A DNA stretch of 33,991 nt from Nitrosomonadales bacterium (GTDB taxonomy: Bacteria > Pseudomonadota > Gammaproteobacteria > Burkholderiales > Gallionellaceae): assembly GCA_016195965.1 (NCBI GenBank), contig JACPYR010000062.1, positions 1-33,991 of the forward strand, written 5' to 3'. Positions 25,173 to 32,834 of the stretch are shown here, piece by piece. The notes under the pieces were generated by a model, which made no database searches, was not told the DNA's origin, and saw only the letters and a list, made by a program, of their open reading frames with translations. The stretch's first letter is position 1, and each line of letters opens with the position of its first letter. The position numbers were made by a program, and so were the translations under genes.

Positions 25173-25595
25173 ATGCCTGATTTTCCGGATAACCTGCGCC
25201 TGATTCTGGCGCACAAGCAATCTACCAGTGCGTGGGTGCGCTTCCTGTGCTTCGCGCATGGCATCAGTGCTTTTTCGCCCTTGCCGCAAATGTCGTCGTT
25301 TGATGAAGCGACGCCTGCGCCACAAGTGGTGCATCATCCCGGTGTATATTTGCGTGCAGCGGAAGCGCGCTTGGGTTTACAGGAGTGCAGCCTCAGGCAT
25401 GAGCCCGAGTTTGTGGCTACCGTGCAGACGCCGGGCGAGGCTATCGCGGTCAACCTTGCGTTGATTGCTACGATAGATCCTCCTTTTTCGGCTGCCGAAA
25501 CCATTGGTGCGCGTTTTATTGCCATTACCGAAGCGCGCGATTGTTCCGATGTGGAGTTGAACTTGTTGCGTCATGCGTATCCCATACTGATTTAA
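25173..25595 (+). CDS. Unrecognised 140-residue nif-operon protein
   Basis: It starts 2 bases after the preceding ORF and ends 10 bases before nifZ. The N-terminal third is helical (NLRLILAHKQSTSAWVRFLC). The rest alternates short strands and loops (VHHPGVYLRAAEARLGLQEC, VATVQTPGEAIAVNLALIAT, then a terminal RHAYPILI). It looks soluble, with isolated cysteines only. I do not recognise a domain. The very tight packing between known nif genes supports a function under nitrogen-fixing conditions. Confidence 0.82.
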   Translation: MPDFPDNLRLILAHKQSTSAWVRFLCFAHGISAFSPLPQMSSFDEATPAPQVVHHPGVYLRAAEARLGLQECSLRHEPEFVATVQTPGEAIAVNLALIATIDPPFSAAETIGARFIAITEARDCSDVELNLLRHAYPILI

Positions 25596-25605
25596 GGAGT
25601 AAACG

Positions 25606-25875
25606 ATGAGTCAATTTCAAATGGGCGATATGGTGTTCGCCGCGCAGGATTTGTTCAATGAGCCTGACGAAGAAACAGGCGAGAGCGGCATCCCTGGAGT
25701 TACTGCCGGAGCATTATTGGCGGGTGAGGGTACGCGCGGTGTGGTGGTGAATGTCGGGCATGCGAAAGCAGCGCCTAAACAGGCAATCTATCTGGTGCGA
25801 TTCGAGACTGGCGAGGACGGCACGCTGGCAGAACCTATCGGTTGTTTGGGCGAAGAGTTGAGCGGCACGAAATAG
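25606..25875 (+). CDS. nifZ: NifZ, P-cluster maturation factor
   Basis: This 89-residue protein, near the lower end of the family range, has the NifZ core. The core includes QMGDMVFAAQDLFNEPDEET near the start, TRGVVVNVGHAKAAPKQAIY in the middle and YLVRFETGEDGTLAEPIGCL at the end. In A. vinelandii NifZ helps form the second P-cluster of the MoFe protein. TAAGGAGTAAACG precedes the ATG. It is 2 bases from the nitroreductase gene that follows. Confidence 0.94.
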   Translation: MSQFQMGDMVFAAQDLFNEPDEETGESGIPGVTAGALLAGEGTRGVVVNVGHAKAAPKQAIYLVRFETGEDGTLAEPIGCLGEELSGTK

Positions 25876-25877
25876 CG

Positions 25878-27422
25878 ATGGGCAATACCGCTACCGTGCT
25901 GGCTTATCATACCCGTAGCAAACACGCGTTGCATCGTTATGCGGCTGGCCCCGGCACTTTGGACTGGGATGCGCAGCCCAAGGCGTTTCGTGATTGGGCA
26001 GGCGCACAACAAGTCGCGTTGCCGCGAGATGTTGTCGTGCCGGGAATTTCATGGGGCGAGCTTCCTGCCGCGCGCTCATCCACACCACTGAACACCACTA
26101 ATCTGGGTTCGCTGCTGCGCTTGTGCGTAGGGCTGACCGCATGGAAAGAACATGCCGGTTCGCGCTGGTCACTGCGCGCGCATCCGTCGTCCGGCAATCT
26201 GCATCCCACCGAAACCTGGCTGATCGCCCACGGTGTGGCGGGCCTGGAAGATGGTTTGTATCACTACCAAAATCTTCCCCATGCGCTGGAGCGGCGCGCG
26301 TGGGGAAGTGCTACCCAAACAACCGGCCTGTGGCTGGGCTTCAGTTCCATCCACTGGCGCGAAGCGTGGAAATACGGCGAACGCGCATTCCGATATTGCC
26401 AGCTCGATCTGGGTCACGTGCTGGCCGCAGTGAGTTATGCGGCAGCATTGCATGGTTGGCGGCCTCGCTTGTTGCATATGGATACTGTAGCAGTTGCGAG
26501 TTGCTTGGGACTGGATCGCGCTGCTGATTTTTCGGGAGTGGAAGGCGAGGAGCCGGAGATGATAGTCGTGCTGGAAGCCAACGCGGTGTCACCGACGAAT
26601 ATGAATTGGAAATGGCAACACTGGGCGGGCAAGCCCAGTCTGCTCGATGCGCGTCCTTTGTACCAATGGCCGGTTATCGAAGAAGTGGCCGAGGCTACAC
26701 GTGGCAGACCACCAATAGCCGATTTGTTGACGACTGCTAATTCGTCCTCTCCCCACAAGAATGACGGCGACATCCCAGCCAGCCAGGTCATTTTGCAGCG
26801 TCGTAGCGCTCAAGCCTTCGATGGCCACTCGGTTATGCCGAAAGCCGTGTTCAAGCAAATTCTCGGCAGCCTGTTGCCCGGTGGCTCACCCGTGTGGAAT
26901 CTGTGGCCGCATACCCCGCGAGTGCATCCGGTGATGATGGTGCATAGGGTGGCAGATGTCGCGCCCGGCCTGTACGCGATGCCGCGCTCTGATGTTGCCA
27001 GAACATCGCTGCGCACCGCATTTCGCGACACATTTCCATGGCAGCCTGCCGATCCTGAACTGCCCTTGTTTCAACTGGTCGTCGCACGTGCCGGCAAGAC
27101 CGCACGCACGCTGTCCTGTCACCAGGACAGCGCTGCACAATGCGCGGTCACTTTCATGATGGTGGCGGAATTCGCCGCACCGCTTGCCGCCGATCCGGTC
27201 GCTTACCGCCACCTGCATTGGGAGGCAGGCATGCTGGGACATGTGATTACGCTGGAAGCCGAATCCGCCGGATGGCGTGGTACCGGCATCGGCTGTTTTT
27301 TCGACGATGCCGTCCACGAAGTACTCGGCCTGAAAGACGATCGATTTCAAGTGATCTATCACTACGCCGTAGGTATGGCGGTGGACGATCCGCGACTCGC
27401 TACGCTACCAGCGTATGACTAA
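25878..27422 (+). CDS. SagB-type double-domain nitroreductase in the nif operon
   Basis: This 514-residue protein starts at 25878, 2 bases after the nifZ stop. Residues about 55-245 are a first nitroreductase-like domain, with LRAHPSSGNLHPTETWLI resembling the SagB/ThcOx flavin-binding region. Residues about 305-505 form a second one, starting VILQRRSAQAFDGHSVMPKA. SagB enzymes use FMN to oxidise azoline rings in peptide natural products, but no precursor peptide or cyclodehydratase is seen here. Related tandem proteins occur in other nif regions, where their role is unknown. A flavin redox function is likely; the substrate is unknown. The end is 11 bases before the ankyrin gene. Confidence 0.87.
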   Translation: MGNTATVLAYHTRSKHALHRYAAGPGTLDWDAQPKAFRDWAGAQQVALPRDVVVPGISWGELPAARSSTPLNTTNLGSLLRLCVGLTAWKEHAGSRWSLRAHPSSGNLHPTETWLIAHGVAGLEDGLYHYQNLPHALERRAWGSATQTTGLWLGFSSIHWREAWKYGERAFRYCQLDLGHVLAAVSYAAALHGWRPRLLHMDTVAVASCLGLDRAADFSGVEGEEPEMIVVLEANAVSPTNMNWKWQHWAGKPSLLDARPLYQWPVIEEVAEATRGRPPIADLLTTANSSSPHKNDGDIPASQVILQRRSAQAFDGHSVMPKAVFKQILGSLLPGGSPVWNLWPHTPRVHPVMMVHRVADVAPGLYAMPRSDVARTSLRTAFRDTFPWQPADPELPLFQLVVARAGKTARTLSCHQDSAAQCAVTFMMVAEFAAPLAADPVAYRHLHWEAGMLGHVITLEAESAGWRGTGIGCFFDDAVHEVLGLKDDRFQVIYHYAVGMAVDDPRLATLPAYD

Positions 27423-27433
27423 AAGGAATCAAC

Positions 27434-27907
27434 ATGAATGACAACGAGCTGAAATGCTGGCTGCTGCAGGCTGAATTCAAAGTATCCAAGCCTCTGCAAA
27501 CCAACATCAACGGAACTATCGCCAACGCTACCACGCCGCTGATGCACGCGGCTCGATTGGGGAATATAGACGTGCTCAATGCGTTGTTGGCTCGCGGTGC
27601 CGATCCGACTTTGCTGAATGCAGATAGCAATGGCGCGCTGTGGTTTGCCTGTTTCGCCAACAGTGAAGCCTGTGCTGCCGCTCTCATCGATGCCGGGGCA
27701 TCGCTCGACAGCCAGAATGTCAACGGTGCCACCGCGCTGATCTACTGCATTTCGGCAGGCAAGACCGCATTGGTGCGGCAACTGCTGGATGCAGGTGCAA
27801 ACACTGCACTGAAGACACTCGACGACTTTACCGCACTGGAGTTAGCCGCAAATTTGGAATGCATGAGAATGCTCAGAGCGGCGGTAAAGGTCGCAGAAAA
27901 TGTCTGA
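27434..27907 (+). CDS. Ankyrin-repeat protein of the nif operon
   Basis: This 157-residue protein has an N-terminal cap followed by three to four ankyrin repeats. Visible units are TPLMHAARLGNIDVLNALLA, GALWFACFANSEACAAALID, TALIYCISAGKTALVRQLLD and a final TALELAANLECMRML. Loops such as RGADPTLLNADSN connect them. Ankyrin repeats bind proteins; the partner is unknown. AAAAGGAATCAAC precedes the ATG. It overlaps the next ORF by 8 bases. Confidence 0.92.
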   Translation: MNDNELKCWLLQAEFKVSKPLQTNINGTIANATTPLMHAARLGNIDVLNALLARGADPTLLNADSNGALWFACFANSEACAAALIDAGASLDSQNVNGATALIYCISAGKTALVRQLLDAGANTALKTLDDFTALELAANLECMRMLRAAVKVAENV

Positions 27908-28226
27908 GCAACCAAGTTTGCCTTTTACCGTGAGCAGCAGTCAGCATCGTGTTCTGGGCAGGCTGATAAATTTGCAATCCACGGGCGGGCTGTTGCTGAG
28001 GTTGACTGCGGCAGAGGCATCCAGCCTGTCGTTTGCGCTGGTCGCCGTGCGCGATGGAACCAGCCCGGAAAGGGAAATTTACATGAGTCCAATCGCCAGT
28101 GATGCGGCATTTGTTGGGACAGTGCGAGAGGGCGGAATGAGTATCGCCATGCCTGAGGGCACACTGGAGTTGGACTGGTCGAGTGTCGGGTTGTTGGCCG
28201 AATCACTGGCCACAGCCATCGGCTAA
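27900..28226 (+). CDS. Unrecognised 108-residue protein, last gene of the nifE run
   Basis: The start overlaps the ankyrin gene by 8 bases. The protein is soluble-looking, rich in Ser, Leu and Ala, with no cysteine. Its segments include SSQHRVLGRLINLQSTGGLL and SLSFALVAVRDGTSPEREIY. I recognise no family. Coupling to the ankyrin gene suggests the two proteins act together. It ends the tight + strand run. The 143 bases after it are AT-rich and contain a possible sigma-70 promoter, but I see no strong terminator. Confidence 0.8.
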   Translation: MSEQPSLPFTVSSSQHRVLGRLINLQSTGGLLLRLTAAEASSLSFALVAVRDGTSPEREIYMSPIASDAAFVGTVREGGMSIAMPEGTLELDWSSVGLLAESLATAIG

Positions 28227-28310
28227 AGAGCGCAGCCTAAGGGCAGCAATTCAAATTCATCCATCTACGCGAGCTGACCGGACGTATTTTGCCATTTAAT
28301 ATATAACATA

Positions 28311-28365
28311 TTGACTAATAATGAGTTAGAGGGCAATATGTAAATAAGTAAATTCAACCTCTAAC
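28311..28365 (+). promoter_or_regulatory. Possible sigma-70 promoter with an overlapping inverted repeat
   Basis: TTGACT (28311-28316) and CAATAT (28334-28339) are 17 bases apart. GTTAGAGG (28325-28332) and CCTCTAAC (28358-28365) form a perfect 8-bp inverted repeat around the -10 and start region, directly before the ATG at 28370. It could be an operator or an mRNA hairpin. The region is AT-rich, so the promoter call is weak. Confidence 0.35.
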
Positions 28366-28369
28366 CGTT

Positions 28370-29389
28370 ATGTACACCGCTCTCGACGAAAACCAGATCA
28401 GGCAATATATTGATGCCGAGCAAGCCAGAAAATCCTGGCTTGCAGTGGAGCGGCGTGCGCAAAATTATCGCGGCAGCATGTACTGGAAAACTGTCAAAGG
28501 CCGCGACTATCTGTATCGCGAATACGCCGCGAGACAAGCCAAAAGCCTTGGTGTCAGGACGCCCGAGACCGAAAAGATTCTGGATGAATTCAAGAAAGGC
28601 AAGGTTGCTTCCGAACAAAACCTGAAGCAGCTCAATGCCGCCATTGCCACGCATATCCGCCTTAATGTCGCTTTGCGCGTGGGCCGCACGCCGAATGTCG
28701 TGGTCGGCTTGCTGGAAGAGATACGACGCACGGGACTGCAAGACCATTTCATGGTGATTGGAACCAATGCGCTTTACGCCTATGAAACACAGGCGGGAGT
28801 CCGGTTCAATGGCGACGTGACGGCAACCACCGACATGGACTTGTTATGGGACTCGCGCAAACGAATCACCCTTGCCGCAGATGGCAATGAACATTTCAAC
28901 AAGTATGGTTTGATTGGCGTGCTTAAAAAATTCGACCCGACTTTTGAGCTGTTGAAAGATCAGGAATACAGCGCGGCCAATTCACAAGGCTACATGATCG
29001 ACTTGATCAAACGCCGTCCCGCCTCGCTCTTTGATGACAAGGAGCATCCGCAACTGATCGCCAACCCGGATGATTTCTGGGCAACCAAGATCAAGAACAT
29101 GGACTGGCTGTTGAGCTCCCCGAAATTCCGCCAAGTCGTCGTCGGCACCAACGGCAGTATGTCCGAAATGGTAACCGTCGATCCGCGCGCATTCGTCTTT
29201 TACAAAACCTGGTTGAGCCAAAAAGAAGATCGCGACCCCATGAAAAAGCCGCGCGACCTGTCGCAAGCACGCGCAGTGTACAAGCTGATCCAGGAGCGAC
29301 TCCCGCAATTGAGCTTCGACAAGATTCACGTATTCCCGGAAAGAATGCGCGACGAAGACACCTTTGCCAAGCTTAACAGGAAAAGCTAG
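28370..29389 (+). CDS. GSU2403-type nucleotidyltransferase-fold protein
   Basis: This 339-residue protein has an N-terminal helical part (1-120). A nucleotidyltransferase core follows with GT at 131-132 (MVIGTNALYAYE) and paired acids Asp155 and Asp157 (TATTDMDLLWD). This is the pattern of the NTP_transf_8 / COG5397 family. The C-terminal part is helical and Lys/Arg-rich. The family is poorly understood; some related nucleotidyltransferases act as toxins or in defence, but no partner gene is evident here. It has its own possible promoter and lies between nif operons, so it may be cargo. The start is supported only by the lack of alternatives. Confidence 0.82.
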   Translation: MYTALDENQIRQYIDAEQARKSWLAVERRAQNYRGSMYWKTVKGRDYLYREYAARQAKSLGVRTPETEKILDEFKKGKVASEQNLKQLNAAIATHIRLNVALRVGRTPNVVVGLLEEIRRTGLQDHFMVIGTNALYAYETQAGVRFNGDVTATTDMDLLWDSRKRITLAADGNEHFNKYGLIGVLKKFDPTFELLKDQEYSAANSQGYMIDLIKRRPASLFDDKEHPQLIANPDDFWATKIKNMDWLLSSPKFRQVVVGTNGSMSEMVTVDPRAFVFYKTWLSQKEDRDPMKKPRDLSQARAVYKLIQERLPQLSFDKIHVFPERMRDEDTFAKLNRKS

Positions 29390-29438
29390 TCGGCATCTGC
29401 GTGTCTTATTTTTTAGACGATCTCATAAGGGGATATTT

Positions 29439-29861
29439 GTGCAAACTGCAAACGATGTCATAACTGTCGCTCACGCGATCCAGCAGTCCGTCGCGCCAGT
29501 TTTTCTTCTTACTGGCGTGGGTGCAATTCTTAGCGTGCTCTCCAGTCGTTTAGGTCGTGTAATTGACCGTTTTCGTATGTTGGACACGATTGGCGACGAC
29601 AAGCCTATTAGTTACAAGTCTGAAATGGTGATCCTGCTACGTAGAGCTCGCTGGATTCATTGGGCAATCAGTCTTTGTACTACTTGCGCTTTATTCATCT
29701 GTATAGTGATTGCAGCATTATTTATCGGTTCAGAATTGAACAAGGATCCATCTGGAACGGTATCAATATTCTTTATCCTTGCAATGCTGACATTAACTGC
29801 TGGATTGTTATGCTTCCTTCGTGAAATTTCCTTAGCCACAGATATAATAAAGTTACGATAG
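29439..29861 (+). CDS. DUF2721 membrane protein, AT-rich
   Basis: The GTG at 29439 follows AAGGGGATATTT and gives 140 residues; the frame upstream overlaps the preceding gene. Three membrane helices are evident: VAPVFLLTGVGAILSVLSSR near the start, WAISLCTTCALFICIVIAAL in the middle and SIFFILAMLTLTAGLLCFL near the end. A basic segment (RLGRVIDRFRML) follows the first helix, as in DUF2721. The function is unknown. It is more AT-rich than the nif genes around it, which suggests separate acquisition. It is convergent with nifF, 14 bases away. Confidence 0.82.
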   Translation: MQTANDVITVAHAIQQSVAPVFLLTGVGAILSVLSSRLGRVIDRFRMLDTIGDDKPISYKSEMVILLRRARWIHWAISLCTTCALFICIVIAALFIGSELNKDPSGTVSIFFILAMLTLTAGLLCFLREISLATDIIKLR

Positions 29862-29875
29862 GAGCCACACATGCA

Positions 29876-30650
<775 letters not shown>

Positions 30651-30724
30651 TTTATTTAAAGTGCTTGTGCAACAGAAATGTGGCGTCGTTGATTGTCGTG
30701 TTCGTGATAACCGACAACCACAGA

Positions 30725-31282
30725 TCACACCGGCCCGCGTCCGGCGCGCTTGAGTTCTACCGTGCGTTTCATCGCTTCATCGAACGACACCTTGTCTCCC
30801 TTGGGTTTGTAGTCGGACAATGCCTTGTAAACCGTGATGATCTTCTCCGATGCGGATTGCCCCTTGAAGTCGCCTTTGTCCAATGCGGCCAAGTCGATCA
30901 GTTCGTTCCAGATCAGGCCTTCCTGCATGGAGATGGTCGCGATGCTCAAGCCGCCGGTCTCGATCACCAGCGGCTTGCTGATGTTAACGACGAACAGGAT
31001 GATGCGCACATCCGGCGCGAAATCCGCCTGGTAGTAGTTCAGCACTTTGGGGAGTAACGCGAGTTCGTCCAGGCTACCGACGTAGAGTTTGATCTTGTCG
31101 TTTTCCGCCAGCACGATGGTGTTCTTGATGGTCGCAGTGGGGGGCTTGCGATGACCGAGCGTGTCGCCAATCTCGCCCAGACTCAACACCAGATCGCCGC
31201 GATAGGCCGCGTAGTTGCCGTTGGCCTCCTTGAAGTTCATGTTGAACAGCAAGCCTTTTTGTTCGTATGCATCGAATAACAT
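30725..31282 (-). CDS. Unrecognised 185-residue protein under a sigma-54 promoter
   Basis: AAGGTGAAAC precedes the ATG. The protein is soluble-looking, without cysteine, signal peptide or membrane helix. It starts MLFDAYEQKGLLFNMNFKEA. It has a central hydrophobic stretch (DVRIILFVVNISKPLVIETG) that reads as beta strands, and a Lys-rich C-terminal helix. I do not recognise the family. A very good -24/-12 promoter at 31322-31337 and a NifA site 58 bases beyond it show that it should be made with nitrogenase. nifF lies downstream on the same strand, so the pair may form an operon. Absence of cysteine argues against an Fe-S role. Confidence 0.85.
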   Translation of the reverse strand: MLFDAYEQKGLLFNMNFKEANGNYAAYRGDLVLSLGEIGDTLGHRKPPTATIKNTIVLAENDKIKLYVGSLDELALLPKVLNYYQADFAPDVRIILFVVNISKPLVIETGGLSIATISMQEGLIWNELIDLAALDKGDFKGQSASEKIITVYKALSDYKPKGDKVSFDEAMKRTVELKRAGRGPV

Positions 31283-31321
31283 GTTTCACCTTGTTGTAAA
31301 TGGATATGGAAGCAACAGTTC

Positions 31322-31337
31322 AGCAATACTTGTGCCA
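31322..31337 (-). promoter_or_regulatory. Sigma-54 promoter, leftward (unknown gene and nifF)
   Basis: On the - strand TGGCACA-AGTA-TTGCT (31337 to 31322) matches the consensus, with the GG and GC pairs 12 bases apart. Transcription should start near 31311, about 30 bases before the ATG at 31282. The NifA site at 31395-31410 is centred about 90 bases upstream of that start. Confidence 0.87.
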
Positions 31338-31394
31338 TTGAGTAACGATGGCTGCGTAACGTTATCTGCTTTGTCTTTCAGTATGAACTGCACT

Positions 31395-31410
31395 TGTCGC
31401 AAACCTTACA
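31395..31410. promoter_or_regulatory. Shared NifA site between two divergent promoters
   Basis: TGT-N10-ACA (TGT 31395-31397, ACA 31408-31410). It is the only such match in the 283-base gap. It lies about 90 bases from the leftward start and about 129 bases from the rightward start, both within the normal range for NifA sites. Confidence 0.82.
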
Positions 31411-31505
31411 ACCCCTCACGCCCGTGCTGTTTCAGACACGCGAGTTGAGCAAGGCTTAACTGTAAATCTTCAATTAAACAGCCGGTTGCTTGAAACGCAT
31501 AGAGC

Positions 31506-31521
31506 TGGCACGCAGCTTGCG
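31506..31521 (+). promoter_or_regulatory. Sigma-54 promoter, rightward (iscA-nifU-nifS)
   Basis: TGGCACG-CAGC-TTGCG matches the consensus except for the last base, with GG and GC 12 bases apart. Transcription should start near 31531, 35 bases before the iscA ATG. Confidence 0.9.
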
Positions 31522-31565
31522 AACTCTCAGGCACAACCCCTGAAATCCCTGATAGGAGACATACC

Positions 31566-31889
31566 ATGCTTAATCTGACACCTAGTGCAATTTCCGCAGT
31601 AGAAAAATTTATCAAAGGCGCCAGCACTCCGGTTGCGGGATTGCGTATCGCGATTTCAGGCGGTGGCTGTTCCGGTTTCCAGTACGGCATGACGCTGGAG
31701 CAGAACAAGAGCGAGGACGATGTAGTGGTGGAATACGGTGCGGTGACGTTGCTGGTTGATCCGCTGTCTGCGCCGATGCTGGAAGGCGTCACGGTGGATT
31801 TCGTCGATAGCCTGAACGGTAGCGGTTTCAAATTCGATAACCCGAACGCCAGCTCGAGCTGCGCGTGCGGTTCATCTTTTTCGGCATAA
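31566..31889 (+). CDS. iscA: Nif-linked IscA/HesB-type Fe-S carrier
   Basis: This 107-residue A-type carrier has the three conserved cysteines: Cys35 ([11 protein letters not shown]), Cys99 and Cys101 ([12 protein letters not shown]). It corresponds to iscA(nif) beside nifU in A. vinelandii. It binds an Fe-S cluster or iron and passes clusters to target proteins. GATAGGAGACATACC precedes the ATG. It is the first gene after the sigma-54 promoter and is 10 bases before nifU. Confidence 0.95.
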   Translation: MLNLTPSAISAVEKFIKGASTPVAGLRIAISGGGCSGFQYGMTLEQNKSEDDVVVEYGAVTLLVDPLSAPMLEGVTVDFVDSLNGSGFKFDNPNASSSCACGSSFSA

Positions 31890-31899
31890 GGGGAACATC

Positions 31900-32784
31900 A
31901 TGTGGGATTACTCGGATAAAGTTAAAGAGCATTTTTTTGAGCCGCGCAATGCCGGTGTGCTGGAAGGCGCGAACGGCGTGGGCGATGTCGGCTCAATTTC
32001 CTGTGGCGATGCGCTGCGCCTGATGCTCAAGGTGGAACCGGAAACAGATGTCATCCTGGATGCGCATTTTCAGACCTTTGGTTGCGGTTCGGCGATTGCT
32101 TCTTCTTCCGCGCTGACAGAGATGATCAAGGGCAAGACGCTGGATGAGGCGCTGAAGGTGAGCAATCAAGATATCGCGGATTATCTGGATGGCTTGCCGC
32201 CGGAAAAGATGCATTGCTCGGTGATGGGGCGCGAGGCCTTGCAGGCCGCCGTGGCCAACTATCGCGGCGAAGTGTGGAGCGACGATCACGAAGAAGGCGC
32301 GCTGGTATGCAAGTGTTTCGCGATCGACGCAGTGCTGATCGAAGACACGATACGTGCGAATAATTTGTGCTCTGTGCAGGACGTGACTAACTACACCAAG
32401 GCGGGCGGCGGATGTTCTTCCTGCCACGAAGGTATTGAAGAGATACTGGTCAAGGTGATGGTCGAGCGCGGCGAAACATTCAAGCCTGGGGTCGACAAGA
32501 AAGCAGAGGTTGCTCCAACCGGCATGACCAATCTGCAACGCATCCGCAAGATCGAAGCGGTTCTTGAATCGGTGCGTCCGCAATTGAAACGCGATGGCGG
32601 CGACATCGAACTGGTGGATGTGGACGGCAAGACCATCTACGTCAACATGACCGGCGCCTGCGCCGGTTGCCAGATGGAAGCGTTGACCCTGCAAGGTATC
32701 CAGCAGAAGCTGATGGAAGAACTGAAAGAATTCATCAAGATCGTGCCGACCAAGACGGGTGCGCTGACCAGGGCGATGAAGTAA
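31900..32784 (+). CDS. nifU: NifU, Fe-S scaffold
   Basis: This 294-residue protein has the full three-domain NifU. The N-terminal IscU-like domain has Cys35, Cys62 and Cys106. A central [2Fe-2S] domain has Cys137, 139, 172 and 175 (LVCKCFAID and GGCSSCHEG). The C-terminal Nfu domain has Cys254 and Cys257 (GACAGCQME). These positions match A. vinelandii NifU. NifU receives sulfur from NifS and assembles [4Fe-4S] clusters for NifH and for NifB. GGGGAACATC precedes the ATG. nifS follows after 50 bases. Confidence 0.97.
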   Translation: MWDYSDKVKEHFFEPRNAGVLEGANGVGDVGSISCGDALRLMLKVEPETDVILDAHFQTFGCGSAIASSSALTEMIKGKTLDEALKVSNQDIADYLDGLPPEKMHCSVMGREALQAAVANYRGEVWSDDHEEGALVCKCFAIDAVLIEDTIRANNLCSVQDVTNYTKAGGGCSSCHEGIEEILVKVMVERGETFKPGVDKKAEVAPTGMTNLQRIRKIEAVLESVRPQLKRDGGDIELVDVDGKTIYVNMTGACAGCQMEALTLQGIQQKLMEELKEFIKIVPTKTGALTRAMK

Positions 32785-32834
32785 TCAAACCGGTCGAGAT
32801 TCATCACGGCCTACAAAACACTGAAGGAGCAAAC

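Noticed and set aside
25878-27422. A thiazole/oxazole-modified peptide (RiPP) cluster based on the SagB-like gene
   Set aside because: No precursor peptide, cyclodehydratase or exporter gene is found nearby; all neighbours are nif genes.
28325-28370. Resemblance to an integron attC site (TAAC and GTTA words before the nucleotidyltransferase)
   Set aside because: The core words do not fit GTTRRRY and RYYYAAC, and no integrase or cassette array is present.
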